This document shows positions 21,574 to 34,290 of a stretch of DNA of 64,000 bases, piece by piece. Within the stretch, counting starts at the first letter, position 1; every line of letters begins with the position of its first letter. The DNA is taken from NCBI GenBank assembly GCA_021464415.1, contig CM038469.1:16904501-16968500 (forward strand). Direction: 5' to 3'. Under the pieces are notes generated by a model. It had not been told where the DNA came from and did not search any database. It was given only the letters and a program-made list of their open reading frames with translations. A program made the position numbers and the translations under genes. This DNA comes from Lonicera japonica. Its lineage: Eukaryota > Streptophyta > Magnoliopsida > Dipsacales > Caprifoliaceae.

Positions 21574-24500
21574 TGTAATACCCCGTGTTCCATTCTCGAG
21601 CTAATCCTCTTCTTAAACCCGGTTAAGGCGTAATCTTCGTTAGGGCATGAACTTTTGGTTTCAGACCCTTTCTTAGCTGATCTAACACTTTGAGCATGTT
21701 ATATTAGGTATATCGAGTTTGTGGGAACAATCGTTTCATAATTCGGGTGGTTCGAGTTGAAATCGAGATGTTACTCACATGTTTTTACTTTATGCGATTT
21801 CTTAATTTTGGCTAACTTTGAGGTTTTGTAACTCCTTCATCTCTTATCCGATTAAGTCCTTGTTTGTGCTTATGTCTAGGTTTTGATCCATTCTATAACT
21901 TTCGTGTTTTGACCGAAAGATAATTCATGCTCCCCGTTGGTCAAAACAGTGTACAAAGTAAGCCGGTTGCTAAAATCTCATCGTATCGAAACTCGATGGT
22001 AGACTGTTGTCTTCTACGAATTTTTGGGAATAATCCATCCATAATTTAGGAAAACTTCCTCTTAGGAAGTTGTAGATCTTTGAATTACCTTTCTGTGGAA
22101 ATAAAGATAAGCCAAAATAAGTATGACGCCCCAAATCCCGTTAAGAGGATTTACCCTCCGGGACCCGGTTAATCACAGAGCCGTACTCGACGACGACCTA
22201 AAATAAGAAGAGCATAAAACAATAAGTAGCGATTATATCCATGAAACTAAAATTTACACCATAACCATATCATATAAAGTATATGTAACAAGCCTCTAAC
22301 GAGGTCCCAAAACATAAGTCCACAATCCTTAATTTACATATCAGTCATAGAGGAAATATATATTACATATCACATCGCTGGTGTAAACAAAATATTAAGA
22401 TCAATGGCCCTTCCATATGAATGGCCCTCAGCTAAGTACGAGGTATGAAATGAGGCATTCTAAGAAGCGTCGTCATTCTTTTTCCCCTTTTTCGAAGAAC
22501 CTGTAGAAGTACCTATATAGAAAATAGTAGGAGTGAGTCAAACAGACTCAGTGAGAACCATATATAATAAATTAAATTTGGAAAAGTAGTGAGACCTCCT
22601 TTACCTGTTATATATAGACACATATGTAAGTAGTTTCTACCAACAACCTTGTCTTACAATTGATACGGGCTTTACCACATAACTCTCGAATCACAAATCT
22701 CAACGATAACCACGTCTATCAAAGCGTACAACCAGGTCTGCATTTCGTGGCCTTTCAACCACGTGGCAGAAGGGCCTCCCGTTATTTTTCGTGCATGGTT
22801 TCAGGTCTTACACCAGGGGCGCTTTGTCCCAACTTAAGGTCTCAATCGTTAGAGAGGAAACCTGGGACCAATCATGGACTAGAGCTAGTAATAATTTTCT
22901 AAGCAACCCAATTGGCTCTCATCCAAGAAAACAATTACAACAAGCATTCACAATTCTCCATTTTGTATAAAACTCAACATTTCAAGTAATAAGAGAAATT
23001 ATCGTATAGATGAACTCAACAAGCATAAATAATTATTTATTAGTTGTCCCATAAAGAAAATTCCACCACTTGGCCCAACAAAAGACATTACATGTTTTCT
23101 AACAAAGTTCTTTGTCCGTAAAATATAGTCCAAGTGGGTTTTCATGAAAGACAAGTATTTAATAGAAATTTCTTGTTGAATCATACTATTTGAGCCATAT
23201 GTAGACTACTAGAATCATTAATTTCAACACTACATCATAATCTCACCATACACCCAAAACATGTATGGATAACTTAGGTTTTTAAACAAACAAGTAATAG
23301 AAGGAGAATCAGGTAATAATAAGGTAGAAAAATAGTTTTGATACTAGATTCCCACCTCTACGAAGCTCTAATTCCGAATGATGGTGTGGCGATGTCTACT
23401 CCCCAAGAAATTGAAACCCTAAAGCTTCACCGAGCTTTAATAGAGCTGCGGAAGGTTGAAGATGAAGGAGAAGAATAAGATTCGAAAACCAAAGCTTGAC
23501 TCAACAGATCAGATGTCTTCCAAGCTCCAAAGAACTCTCTCCTAGGTCTCTCTCAAATCCCTCACTCTCCCTTAGAAAGCTTTTGTCGAAAGTGTGGGAG
23601 AAAGGGTGTTAAAAACGTGAGTTTTCGAGTCAAAAGTGGTTTAAATCGACCTACAGGCTTACCATGATCGATCATGGTCCCCCATGATTGATCATGAAGT
23701 GTTTTGGAGTGCTCTGGTTTGCCCATGATTGATCATGGTGACTGCTGCAACAAACTATTACCTTAGGAGCCCAAAATGAGCCTCGAAACGTTCGAATCTT
23801 GACTCGGGCCAAACACGAAACTTGTAGAGGGGAATGAGAGGAAGATTTGACCGCAAACGGGGAGTCATTTGGATATCGGATGAAGAAGTTATGACTTCTC
23901 AAAATTGTCCAAAATTTAATAAATCGCGTAGAATCGAAACACGCGTTTAAGATCTCGTTTTCAATTCGGACCACCCGAATGATGAAAGGATTTGTCATTC
24001 AAACTTAATTAGAATATAACAACATGTCCAAGCTATAAAACTACAATTAGGTAACTTACATCATAAGATCGCTAGTCGAGGCATAACTTATCAACTATAT
24101 GGAATAAGGTGAGAGTTGTAAAAGTAAAATAAGGCTAGGGGTGTTACAACAGGAGTTCCGAGCGAAAAGTTATGATCAAAATATGAACAGTGCTCCAGAG
24201 CCCAAAAGTTATAGCGCAGACCGGTATTGGATTTTTGGCATACTGGTCCGGCAAGGAAATATGGGCCCGTTTATATATATATATGCGGGATTTTCCCCTT
24301 CTCTTAATATATTAATATCCCAACCCTTAGAACACTCTAAAGAGAGATGGGAGCTTGTTTTTAGGGGGTGTTTGAGAGATCTTTTGGCATCTATCCTCCA
24401 TACACAAAATTCATACATAATAAACACCAAATCACCCTCTAAACACCACTATTCATCATCTTCTTCACCATCACCACCTTCCCCCATAGCTAGGGCTTGG

Positions 24501-26511
24501 AATAATTGGGGGAAACACAAGATTCGCTCGATCTTCGAATAGAAAGTTCAATCAGGTGGGAACACTAGTACTCAAACTTTATTTCAAGCTATTAAGTATT
24601 ATATGCTTCATTTCAAACTAAACTTGAGGTTTTTGCCCAAATTGCATGTTCATGGGGGTTTAGGGTGTTTTCTTTAGATCTTTGGTTAATTTGCATTGCA
24701 TATAACTTTAATATGCTTTTTATACGAAAACCCCTAATTGTAAGCGGATTTTGACGACGATCAATATAAAACCCTTATTTATAGATATGATAGCGAACAA
24801 CAATACTATGATACGTATATGTATGAAGTTATATATAGAATTAAAAGTATAATAACTATAATTACTTTTATTTTTGGTATTATTGTTGTGTATATAAGTT
24901 ATGGATTAGCTTTTTGGAAAAGTGTTAAAACTAGCCAGTCCATAACTATGTCAGGCAAGTCATTTCTACTCTTTGGTTTTGAAATAATATGAAAACCATG
25001 TGGGGAAGGTTTTATTAAGGTAAAGTGTTATAAATGATGGGTTATGCTCGGCTTAGGGCCAGTTTGATTATATATTGAGGAATTTCCCCACTTGTGAATT
25101 TGAAAACTGATTTCTTACTTGAGTGGCTAGTTAACGGACTAGGCGAATTTAGTTTAATGTACGACACGTGTATTACTATATGATATTTGGTAAAATAAGT
25201 TTGATATATATACAAAACATATATATATATATATATATATGTATATATTAAACGTATATTTGATCCAAGCATATGGGTTGTTGGTATTTCCTATTTTCAT
25301 AGGTTATAATTATGATATTTGTACGATTTTGGATGTGATAAGTATACTTTTGAGATGACGATAGCTTTTCATCACGTATATTCTTGTTGGCTAGTTGATG
25401 GTTTCGGTATGAACTGTTATATTAGTTATCTGGCACAATTGTTTGTATGTGGGCTTGTTACTTGAGTGATTCGATATATATACACACATGATTGCACTAT
25501 TCTACGATAGGTTTCAGGTTTGGTCTCTAACGATTGGGGCCGAAAGTTGGGATACGGTCTCCTGGTTGCAAGACCCGAAATTGTGCACGGAAACGACCGG
25601 GAGGTCCTGCTGCCGCGTGGGTAAAAGGTCACGAAATGCAAACCTGGTTGTACGCTTGACATGTTGCGGGTTATTGAGACGATACGATTGTGGTGCCACG
25701 TTGTATGAACTAGCCAACGGTCTTATATGTATATTTTCTTACTAAATATTATTTGTATCTTAACGATACTTCTTTTACCGAACATATGAGGATTATAACT
25801 AATTTATGTTATTAGTGAGCTTTTAATTGTATTTTCGATTAACTTATGTCTTATGATATTTCGAGGATGGGAAAGCATTGGCATGCATATAATAATATGA
25901 TTTCTATTACAAAATGAAACTATTTTCATTACTGCTCCTCGCACGCATTATTTCTAAAACATATTTTATATATACAAAACCTTATAGTTCTCACTGAGCC
26001 CATGTTTGGCTCACTTCTATTTTTCAAACCAGTCTTGCAGGTACATTTTCGGGGATGGCGCGAGTGTGGAGTCTAGTGACCTTTGATTGACCTAAATAGT
26101 GGTAGTTGTCAATGGACGACTCTTGATTATTGTATTTGATACATTTGTACAGTTATACGATAGGACTTGTATTATATTTAAGATATGAATCTTATAAAGC
26201 TTATATTACAATTTGGAACCTTGTTGGAGGATTTGTTTTATCTTGATATATATATATATTGTGATTTCATTCCGATGGATATTTTTATGTGAATGTGGAG
26301 TAAGGATTTCGGAAAAGAATTTATTTCTTTGTATACAGGTTTTGGATTTGGTAACTTTATAGACTCCACATGCCAAAAAAATTATGAACAGGGTTTTTAT
26401 ATAAGAAATGTTTTAGATACTATGTAAATTGTTTTAATTTAAACTGGCGTACGACACCGTGATTAACCGGTTTCCAAAAAAGAAATCCTCTTAACGGGAT
26501 TCGGGGTGTCA
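21574..26511 (+). mobile_element. solo LTR, family 1 copy B (TSD AATAT), interrupted
   Basis: Begins TGTAATACCCCGTG and ends CGGGGTGTCACA. Both flanks are AATAT (21569-21573, 26512-26516). Its body is 21574-22123 plus 24149-26511, about 2.9 kb, split by a reverse-oriented relative. Sequence at the split (ATAAAGAT... before, AGGAGTTCCGAGCG after) is contiguous in copy D at 61510-61545, confirming the nesting. No pol genes. Frames such as 24141-24542 fall inside LTR sequence and are not genes. Confidence 0.85.
22124..24148 (-). mobile_element. solo LTR, family 1 copy C, nested in copy B
   Basis: Read on the minus strand it begins TGTAACACCCCTAGCC and ends GGGATTTGGGGCGTCA, 2025 bp. It holds the same internal blocks as the other copies, inverted (for example ACAACCAGGTCTGCATTTCGTGG at 22728, and the GAGTCTGTTTGACTCACTCC type block near 22535). 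Target duplication is unclear (flanks AAGTA and ACAGG), perhaps because of mutation. Confidence 0.75.
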
Positions 26512-27635
26512 CAAATATATTCAATTACCACGATGGATTTTATGATGAAAAAGGTTGGGAATTTTTTTTTCTCACCAAACCAATTATTTTTTTCCAACTT
26601 CTCATAATAATTGATAACGTACGATTGTAGGTTTCCAAGCTTTTCTAATTTTTTAATCAAGTGCACCCTTTGTTCCACACATTCAAAAAATCATAATCAC
26701 CCATTAAAGTATGGAGAATTCGCAATTTTCATACTCATCTATCCCTATGTAGAATACCAACATTTGATCAAGACACGAGAAAAGAATTTAGTATAATACA
26801 CACTTGTGTTTGTTTGAAAACCAATTCAATTGAATGAAGTTCCCGAGCAATCTACTTGTGCACAACAAAATTACCTTTAATAGAAAAAGCTTAGTAACTT
26901 TAACAAATGAAACTACAAAATTGGGCCTTCATAGAAAAAGATGAGCAATTCTAACAAATGAAACTACATACTCATAAGCTTATAAGTAGTTTCTGCGTAA
27001 TGATATATGAAATTCTTTAAGAATTACAAAGAAAACCTTTACAATTAACATATAAAATAAAAAGTGCAAGAAAATCAGTAAATCTATAAATGCAAATTTC
27101 ACTCAAAAATTTTAATTATCAATCAATTCAAAAAGCCTCCCTTTCGGACTTGCTATAATGTCTCTTGATAGTCTCATGGAACAAAATTGTGTAGTCATCC
27201 TTAATTTGTTTAAAGAACAAAGGCCATACATCATGTGGTTATTTATAATGCTTTAACTTAGAAGAGGAAGGGGAAAAGGCCATTCATAAATCCAAAAGAT
27301 AGTGACAGATTTACATTGAACTAAAATCCTTAAAAATAGGAGAGAGATCTACTGAGAAACAAGAGGTAAGAAAATGAAGATAAGATTAATTATATATGGA
27401 CATATATGTTTGGCAAAATAAAAAATAAAAATGGAGGATAATAATGAGTGACAGGAAGCGAATTAATGCCGAGTAACGTAACAAAATGTATTAATAAAGG
27501 AAACATAGAAAAATGAGCGAGGTGAGAAAGCACATGGCTAAAGAAACTAATGAAAATTAGTGCATAAATAGGGCATTAAATAACACCACCTGTCACATTG
27601 TCATGCACTTTCTTCGTTTTACTATATCTAATCCA
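26512..27635. other. AT-rich intergenic DNA
   Basis: No coding or mobile-element signal recognised. Short frames 26463-26678 and 26611-26796 overlap on opposite strands and lack any domain. Confidence 0.5.
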
Positions 27636-27917
27636 CTCCATCTGTTCCGATTTAATTGTCACACTTTAAAAAATTAAAAATTAAGAAGACATAATAATTA
27701 TTCCAATAGAAAATACTTATTTCCAAAATTGTACTTTACTTTTCTTTCAATAAAAAAGATGGGGGGACCTAAAATAAAGAAAGTGGAGGAGTTTAAAGGG
27801 TAATATTAAAAATAAAAAAATTGTTGTAATTAATGATATACTAAATGTAAAAAGTGGACAATTATTTTGAGACGGCTATAAATGGAATAGTGGACAATTA
27901 AATTGGAACAGAGGGAG
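27636..27917. mobile_element. Stowaway/Mariner-type MITE
   Basis: Ends CTCCATCTGTTCCGATTTAA and the inverse of TTAAATTGGAACAGAGGGAG. The CTCCCTCCGTTCC-like terminus and GACAATTAAAT inner part are the hallmark of plant Stowaway elements. The right flank is TA; the left flank reads CA, so the TA duplication is damaged. Confidence 0.8.
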
Positions 27918-27949
27918 TACTATATATATAAAGCTAGAAATTAGGTAGA

Positions 27950-28482
27950 ATGTCTTATTACGCATTGATTTTTACCAAAAATTCAATGAATAATATTTTT
28001 TTGAATGAATGGCCTATTTTTAATGGGTAATTAATGTATTTTGTTTTATATTTTAAATGAAGGTATTTGAATAAATTTAAATACCATTTAATTAATAAAA
28101 AATATGTTATATATTACCTATATTACCCCTCTTTATAAAATTTGCACAAAAAATATGGACTGCAAAGTTCATATTGCAGTGAAATATGAACTGCAATATG
28201 AACTTTGCACTAGAAATATGGACTGCAAAGTTCACATTGCAGTAAAATATGAACCGCAATATGAACTTTGCACCAAAATTATGGACTGTAAAGTTCATAT
28301 TGCAGTAAAATATGGACTGCAAAGTTCATATTGCAGTTCATATTTTAATGCATATTGGTATTTTTAAGTTTATTTTAAGGGTTGATGTCATATTATCAAT
28401 AAAATAAAAAAATAGGCCTTTTATTTACAAAAATATTATTCCTTGGCTTTAGTGTGAAAATCTTTCTCTAATAAGACATTTT
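27950..28482. mobile_element. MITE with a core of tandem palindromes
   Basis: Ends AATGTCTTATTA... and the inverse ...TAATAAGACATT. Further matching blocks (GAATAATATTTTT, GGCCTATTTTT) extend the inverted repeat to about 75 bp, imperfectly. The centre (about 28148-28345) is the palindrome array listed next. No transposase gene. Confidence 0.7.
28148..28345. repeat. three tandem ~63-bp units, each a palindrome
   Basis: Each unit is ATGGACTGCAAAGTTCAYAT then TGCAGT, an AAATATGAAC spacer, and the inverse GCAATATGAACTTTGCA. Units start near 28156, 28218 and 28282. The last is shortened and ends in a second forward arm. Frames through it on both strands simply translate the repeat. Confidence 0.85.
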
Positions 28483-30045
28483 TTTTAATTGTCCCAAAAA
28501 TATAAAATGGGATAAGTGAAAGTATTAATGCACTTTTTATTTAAAATTTGACCTGTGCCACCTTAATTATTCACTAATTAATTAGGTAATAAATAACATA
28601 CTTAATAAAATATTTTAATAAATAATTAATTATTCACCTTGATAAATAATTATATTATTTATTATAATTATTATCTATCTGTACTATATAGTATTATAGG
28701 GGAAGTAGATACATTAATTATTTTTCTTATATTCTTAATGTAGTAACATTAATTACTTATTAATTAGTTTTTTATATTCTTAATGCATACTAAAATAATA
28801 ATTATAATATTGAAAGTAGCAACTTTTATTATACTGTTTTTAAAAAAATGTTTCGAAATTAATAGTCTTATTTTTAATTTACCATAGCAAATGAGTTATA
28901 TTATCAACCATTAATTATTTAAAATTAATATTTTCTTGAAAATAAAAAAGTAAAAGTTGCAAAATTAATTTTAAACCAAGGCAATATATATTTTATACTC
29001 CACGTACAATATATTTAAGCTAATTATTTGACAAAATTATTAAGACAAATATTATTAAAATTACACATTTATTAAACACTAGTATATTACACGGGTTATT
29101 AACTAGTTGTATATAAAAACGTGGCGATAAGAGTGCCAGACTATTTTTCTTGGGAAGTGAAATTTGTTAATGGGGTTATGCTTTTCAAAAATGTATTAAT
29201 GGAAGATTGATTTGGGTTAAGTTGACGTTGAATTTGGTTAAACTAGTGGTCCACAAGAGAATGTTTTTATTTGCTTTGAGATTTTTGAGAATTGCCAAGG
29301 TGGTACCCACACTTTTTATCCGAAATGGATGTACTTGAGTGAGGTTTGAATGTATGTACCTGATCAACTTTCTTGGGGAAATTCGGATGGAAATGAATTC
29401 ATACCCTCTCTTGATTTAAGTGCGAAATTTGAGAGGACAAGCTGGGTCCACCAGATGCTTATGTGTCATTTTGAACGGTGGTGCATGGTTTTGATGGAAA
29501 TTTTGTGTTTAAAGTGATTTTTGGTGTAAAATTTAGATTTGGACAAAATTATATAAAGTCATATGGATATAATGAAAAATTGACATATGTGAATTTTATT
29601 ATAACTCAACTTAATTTTATTTAAAGTAATATAATATTTAATGATTAGTGATAGACAGGGTTAAAGACACTGTAGTATAACTTATAGTCACAAAAATTTA
29701 ATTTTTGCTATAAATCTATATAATAAGGAAGGGTTTTTTACTAAAGAATTTTTGAAATTCTATCTAACCAAAGGTCTAAATTTAGTTTGATAAATTTATT
29801 TTTTCTTACACACATTTTAGACCATAGGATGTGTTTTATCTCTAAGAAGCATTCTTCATCTTAGATTTGTTTATTTCTACTCATTTTGCACCTTTATATT
29901 AAAGTACTCCATCCACTAATATACTCCACTTACACACAATCAAAACAAACCCAATTTCTCTCTCTTTTTTTCTTTAAACTTAAAAATATAATAACTTTTA
30001 ATTAAAGTATATATTTTTAATAAAAAATATATATTTGAAACATAC
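28483..30045. other. very AT-rich intergenic DNA
   Basis: No coding signal. Many short A/T tracts; nothing recognisable. Confidence 0.5.
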
Positions 30046-31890
30046 TCATGAATACCTATACAATAAGATCCATTGTTATTATAAAATTATGTATAAAAAA
30101 ATATTTTTTTTACCTATATAAGTTAACATTTTGGTGATTTTAAATCTATGTTTCTTTCATATTATGATTTAAGTATAAACTTCTTAAAAAATGAATTATC
30201 ACTTTCATAACGAATAAATTATTTTAGACTTTCGTTTTTTATATAATTTTTAAATTAAAAGCTTTTTTTTCTTTTGAGGTGTAATTATTTTTTTTTACCT
30301 ATATAAGTTAACATTTTGGTGATTTTAAATCTATGTTACTTTCATATTATGATTTAAGTATAAACTTCTTAAAAAATGAATTATCACTTTCATAACGAAT
30401 AAATTATTTTAGACTTTCGTTTTTTATATAATTTTTAAATTAAAAGCTTTTTTTTTCTTTTGAGGTGTAATCAATATACCTCACAAAAACACTTATTTAT
30501 TATATAGCTTTACATTTTCACTTATTGTTAAATTAATTATATCTTCGCCATAGTACAATATAGTTTTGACAATAATACTACCCATTATCTAACTTAGATT
30601 ATGTTAATAGATATAACCAGCACTAAATGTCAAATTTAATACATTTCTTAAAAGACAACAATTCACAAACTATTGTTATTGTTTTCCTTTTAAAAAAAAT
30701 GATATTCTCTAAAATAATAAAAAAAACAAAAGTATTATTTTAAAAAAAATGTTATTTTGTTAGATCATTAGCATTTTATACTTTTTATTGAAGAAATTGA
30801 AGATATTTGTATTGCAAAAAATATGGTATTTTGATTTAATTTGGACCAAATAGGAACGGTCATATATATATATATATATATATTTATAAACTATATCGTC
30901 CGTCTAATACTTTTAAATGAAAATATTGGTTATTTAAACTTTTTTCATAATTTCATTTGTAAATAATTTATTAAGTTAACTTTGCTTTTATTCTATATAA
31001 AAAAAAATCAAGTTATCTTTAGTAGACAATAAATAAATTAGCTTTGAAAGTTAAATCTAAAAAGTTTTACAACCAATTTTTATATACAACTTGATTTAGT
31101 AAATTTACCAGATGCACTTTAAATTTGTTGAAAATATCGATAATTTTATGTGTCAATTATATGGTGTTCATAGTTTTAAGGATGGGGAACATAATTATCA
31201 ATCTCTCTGTAATGGTGACAAGGTTGGGTATTATCTTTTGTATAACAAAGATTTGTTTGTCTCTTCATGTTTCGGTACGTAGTGGTTACACAAATTAAAT
31301 CGTACTCATGAATACCTATAAAATAAGATCCATTATTATTATAAAATTATGTTTAAAAAAAATGTATAATTTTTTTTTTACCTATATAAGTTATTTTAAT
31401 GATTTTAAATTTATGTTACTTTCATATTATGATTAAAGTAGAAATTTCTTAAAAAAATAATTCTCACTTTCATAACAAATAAATTATTCTAAACTTTTAT
31501 TTTTTTTATATAATTTTTAAATTAAAAGATTGTTATTCTTTTGAAGTGTAATTAATATACCTCACAACAACAACACTTATCCATTATCTAGCTTTAGTAG
31601 ACAATAAATAAATTAGCTTTGAAAGTTAAATCTAAAAACTTTTACAACCAATTTTTATAATACAACTTGATTTAGTAAATTTGTCGGGTACACTTTAAAT
31701 TTGTTGAAAATATTGATAATTTTAGGTGTCAATTATATGGTGTGCATAATTTTAAGGATGGAGAACATAATATATTATCAATCTCTCTTCGTAATGGTGG
31801 CAAAGTTGGGTGTTATCTTTTGTATAACAAAACTTTATTTTTTTTATTCATGCTTCAGTACGTAATAGTTACACAAATTAAACAGTAATG
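30046..31890. repeat. tandem duplications, two nested levels
   Basis: A 180-190-bp block (ACCTATATAAGTTAACATTT ... AAAGCTTTTTTT) occurs nearly identical at about 30110-30285 and 30295-30470. A larger unit starting CTCATGAATACCTATA at 30046 restarts at 31305. Within it, the block beginning GCTTTGAAAGTTAAATCT occurs at about 31041 and 31616. The second large unit is shorter and more diverged. Confidence 0.8.
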
Positions 31891-31906
31891 CCATCGGCAC
31901 AAACAT

Positions 31907-31998
31907 ATCCTAGTATTGTGATAAGGGACAATTAATTTTCTAAACAGGTAATATCCTAGTATTGTGATAAGGGACAATTAATTTTCTAAACAGGTAAT
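31907..31998. repeat. 46-bp tandem duplication, two perfect copies
   Basis: Units 31907-31952 and 31953-31998, starting ATCCTAGTATTGTGATAAGG and ending AACAGGTAAT. No difference between the copies, so it is recent. Confidence 0.9.
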
Positions 31999-32155
31999 AG
32001 TCATATCCCAACACGTGTTCATGCCTCGTGGCAAAGAAAAAGGGTCACGATCAACAATGCAGATAAAAGCAGAGCTCAAAGTTTATTATAATGGAAAATT
32101 GGATATAACAGAAGCACTAAATGACTTTGATTTAACAGCAACATGTATTCCTTTT

Positions 32156-34282
32156 GGTTGGTGATGTTGGCATCCCTATTTTTATTGGTAATATTTTCAT
32201 TCTTGTTAATACTCTCATTTTTTTTTAATAATTTTCCCACTTTATACAAAACACTCCCACCACTCCCACTTATTTTTATGAATTAATATCATACTTAATT
32301 AATTATTAACATGATTAAGTAATTAACTACATAATAACATAAAACAAATTATCCCAAACTAACCCCAAAATTTCTCCACCATCTCTACCATCTTCTCAAA
32401 CAAGCAAAATTACCATCCATCTTCTGTATCTAACAACAAATTTTGGTAGCACCAAAACAACAAATAAAACCTCCATTAATGCAAAACTCTAAGTTTGGGA
32501 AGAATGGTATAAACAAAACAAAACAAAACCTCCATTGATGCAAAACTCAAAATTTGAAAATAATGGTAGAAAAAAGAGAAACTTTGTAATAAAGGAAAGA
32601 AAACAAGCAAGAAAAAGTTAATGAAAGAGAGACATATATGTTTTTATTTTGTTTTATTGTTTATATGATTTTTATAGCATACACATTAAATATATAATCA
32701 AAAAACAAAATTTTATGTTTAAAACACGAAGAAGGCTTACTCGGTTCTCCGTAACCGAGTTGCAGGCTTGTACACTCGGCTGCTCTCAACCGAGTATGAA
32801 ATCCCATAAAATGTCATGCTCTCGGGACAATCATTCGGTTGAGAGCAGCCGAGTGTTGTTATATTATGCTCGGCTGTGAGCAGCCGAGTGAAATTAACTT
32901 TTTAGGGTTAATTAACTTTTTTACCACCCCACTTCATTTAGTCTAGTAAAAAAGTTAATTAACCCTAAACTAATTTTTCACCCACTTGTTTTAATTAAAA
33001 ACAAAAGTTAATAAATCTCCCTCCAAAGTTAATCAAACATTTATCCCCAAATTAATTTCCGTCCAAAGTTAATCAAACATTTATCCCCAAATTAATTTCC
33101 CTCCAAAATTCCTCTCTTCTACCAAAATAGGCAACAAAACTTTGATCGCTACCATTGATGCAAAAGGGTAAGCTTGAGAAGAATGGAAGGAAAAAAGGAA
33201 ACTTTGGAAAAAGATAAGAAAATCAACAAACAAAACCTCAATTAATGCAAAACTCTAAATTTGAGGAGAATGGTATAAACAAAACATCCATTGATGCAAA
33301 ACTCAAAAGTTAAGAATAATGGTAGAAAAAAGAGAGAAACTTTAAAATAAGGAAAGGAAAACAAGTAAGAAAAAGTTAACGAAAGAAAACACGAAGAAGG
33401 TTTATTCGGTTCTCAGTAACCGAGTTGCAGGCTTGTACATTCGGTTGCTCTCAATCGAGTATGAAATCCCATAAAATGTAATGCTCTCGGGACCTTCATT
33501 CGGTTGAGAGCAACCAAGTGTGATTAATGTCATTCGGCTGCTCACAGCCGAGCATAATATAACAACACTCGGCTGCTCTCAACCGAATAAAGGTCCCGAG
33601 AGCATGACATTTTATGGGATTTCATACTCGGTTGAGAGCAGCCGAGTGTACAAGCCTGCAACTCGGTTACGGAGAACCGAGTAAGCCTTCTTCGTATTTT
33701 AAACAGAAAATTTTGTTTTTTGTTTATATATTTGATGTGTATGCTATAAAAATCATATAAACAATAAAACAAAATAAAAACATATATGTCTCTCTTTCAT
33801 TAACTCTATCTTGCTTGTTTTCCTTCCTTTATTACAAAGTTTCTCTTTTTTCTACCATTATTTTCAAATTTTGAGTTTTGCATCAATGGAGGTTTTGTTT
33901 TGTTTTGTTTTGTTTTGTTTATACCATTCTTCCCAAACTTAGAGTTTTGCATTAATGGAGGTTTTATTTGTTGTTTTGGTGCTACTAAAATTTGTTGTTA
34001 GATAGAGAAGATGGATGGTAATTTTGCTTGTTTAAGAAGATGGTAGAGATGGTGGAGAAATTTTGGGGTTAGTTTAGGGTAATTTGTTTTATGTTATTAT
34101 GTAGTTAATTACTTAATCATGTTAATAATTAATTAAGTATGAGATTAATTCCTAAAAATAAGTGGAAGTGGTGGGAGTGTTTTGTATAAAGTGGGAGTAT
34201 TATTAAAAGAAAAAAAAAGTGGGAGTATTAGCAAGAGTGAGAGTATTACCAATAAAAATGGGGGGTGCCAACATCACCACCC
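32156..34282. mobile_element. 2.1-kb foldback element with CGGTT hairpins, 8-bp TSD
   Basis: Flanks TTCCTTTT at 32148-32155 and 34283-34290 are a perfect 8-bp TSD. Ends read GGTTGGTGATGTTGGCATCC and, reversed, GGGTGGTGATGTTGGCACCC. The two arms are inverted copies for much of their length: 32649-32879 and 33542-33772 encode nearly the same frame on opposite strands. The arms are dense in short hairpins of the form ACTCGG..CCGAGT. A third diverged hairpin block lies at 33390-33540, and a separate inverted repeat (AGGGTTAATTAACTTTTTT) at about 32903-32970. No transposase gene, so it is non-autonomous. Confidence 0.85.
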
Positions 34283-34290
34283 TTCCTTTT

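Noticed and set aside
24141..24542. 133-codon plus-strand frame
   Set aside because: It begins at the junction of nested solo LTR C and continues into LTR B. It is not conserved in copies A and D.
28104..28367. A repeat protein (three times about 21 residues) on either strand
   Set aside because: The frame only translates the palindromic tandem repeat. Both strands are open because the unit length is divisible by three.
32735..33700. CRISPR-like array of repeats and spacers
   Set aside because: The repeats are hairpins of uneven spacing in a plant transposable element, with no cas genes.
32649..33772. Two nearly identical 76-codon frames on opposite strands (32649-32879 and 33542-33772)
   Set aside because: They are the inverted arms of the foldback element read in mirror image. 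They run through hairpin repeats and show no domain.
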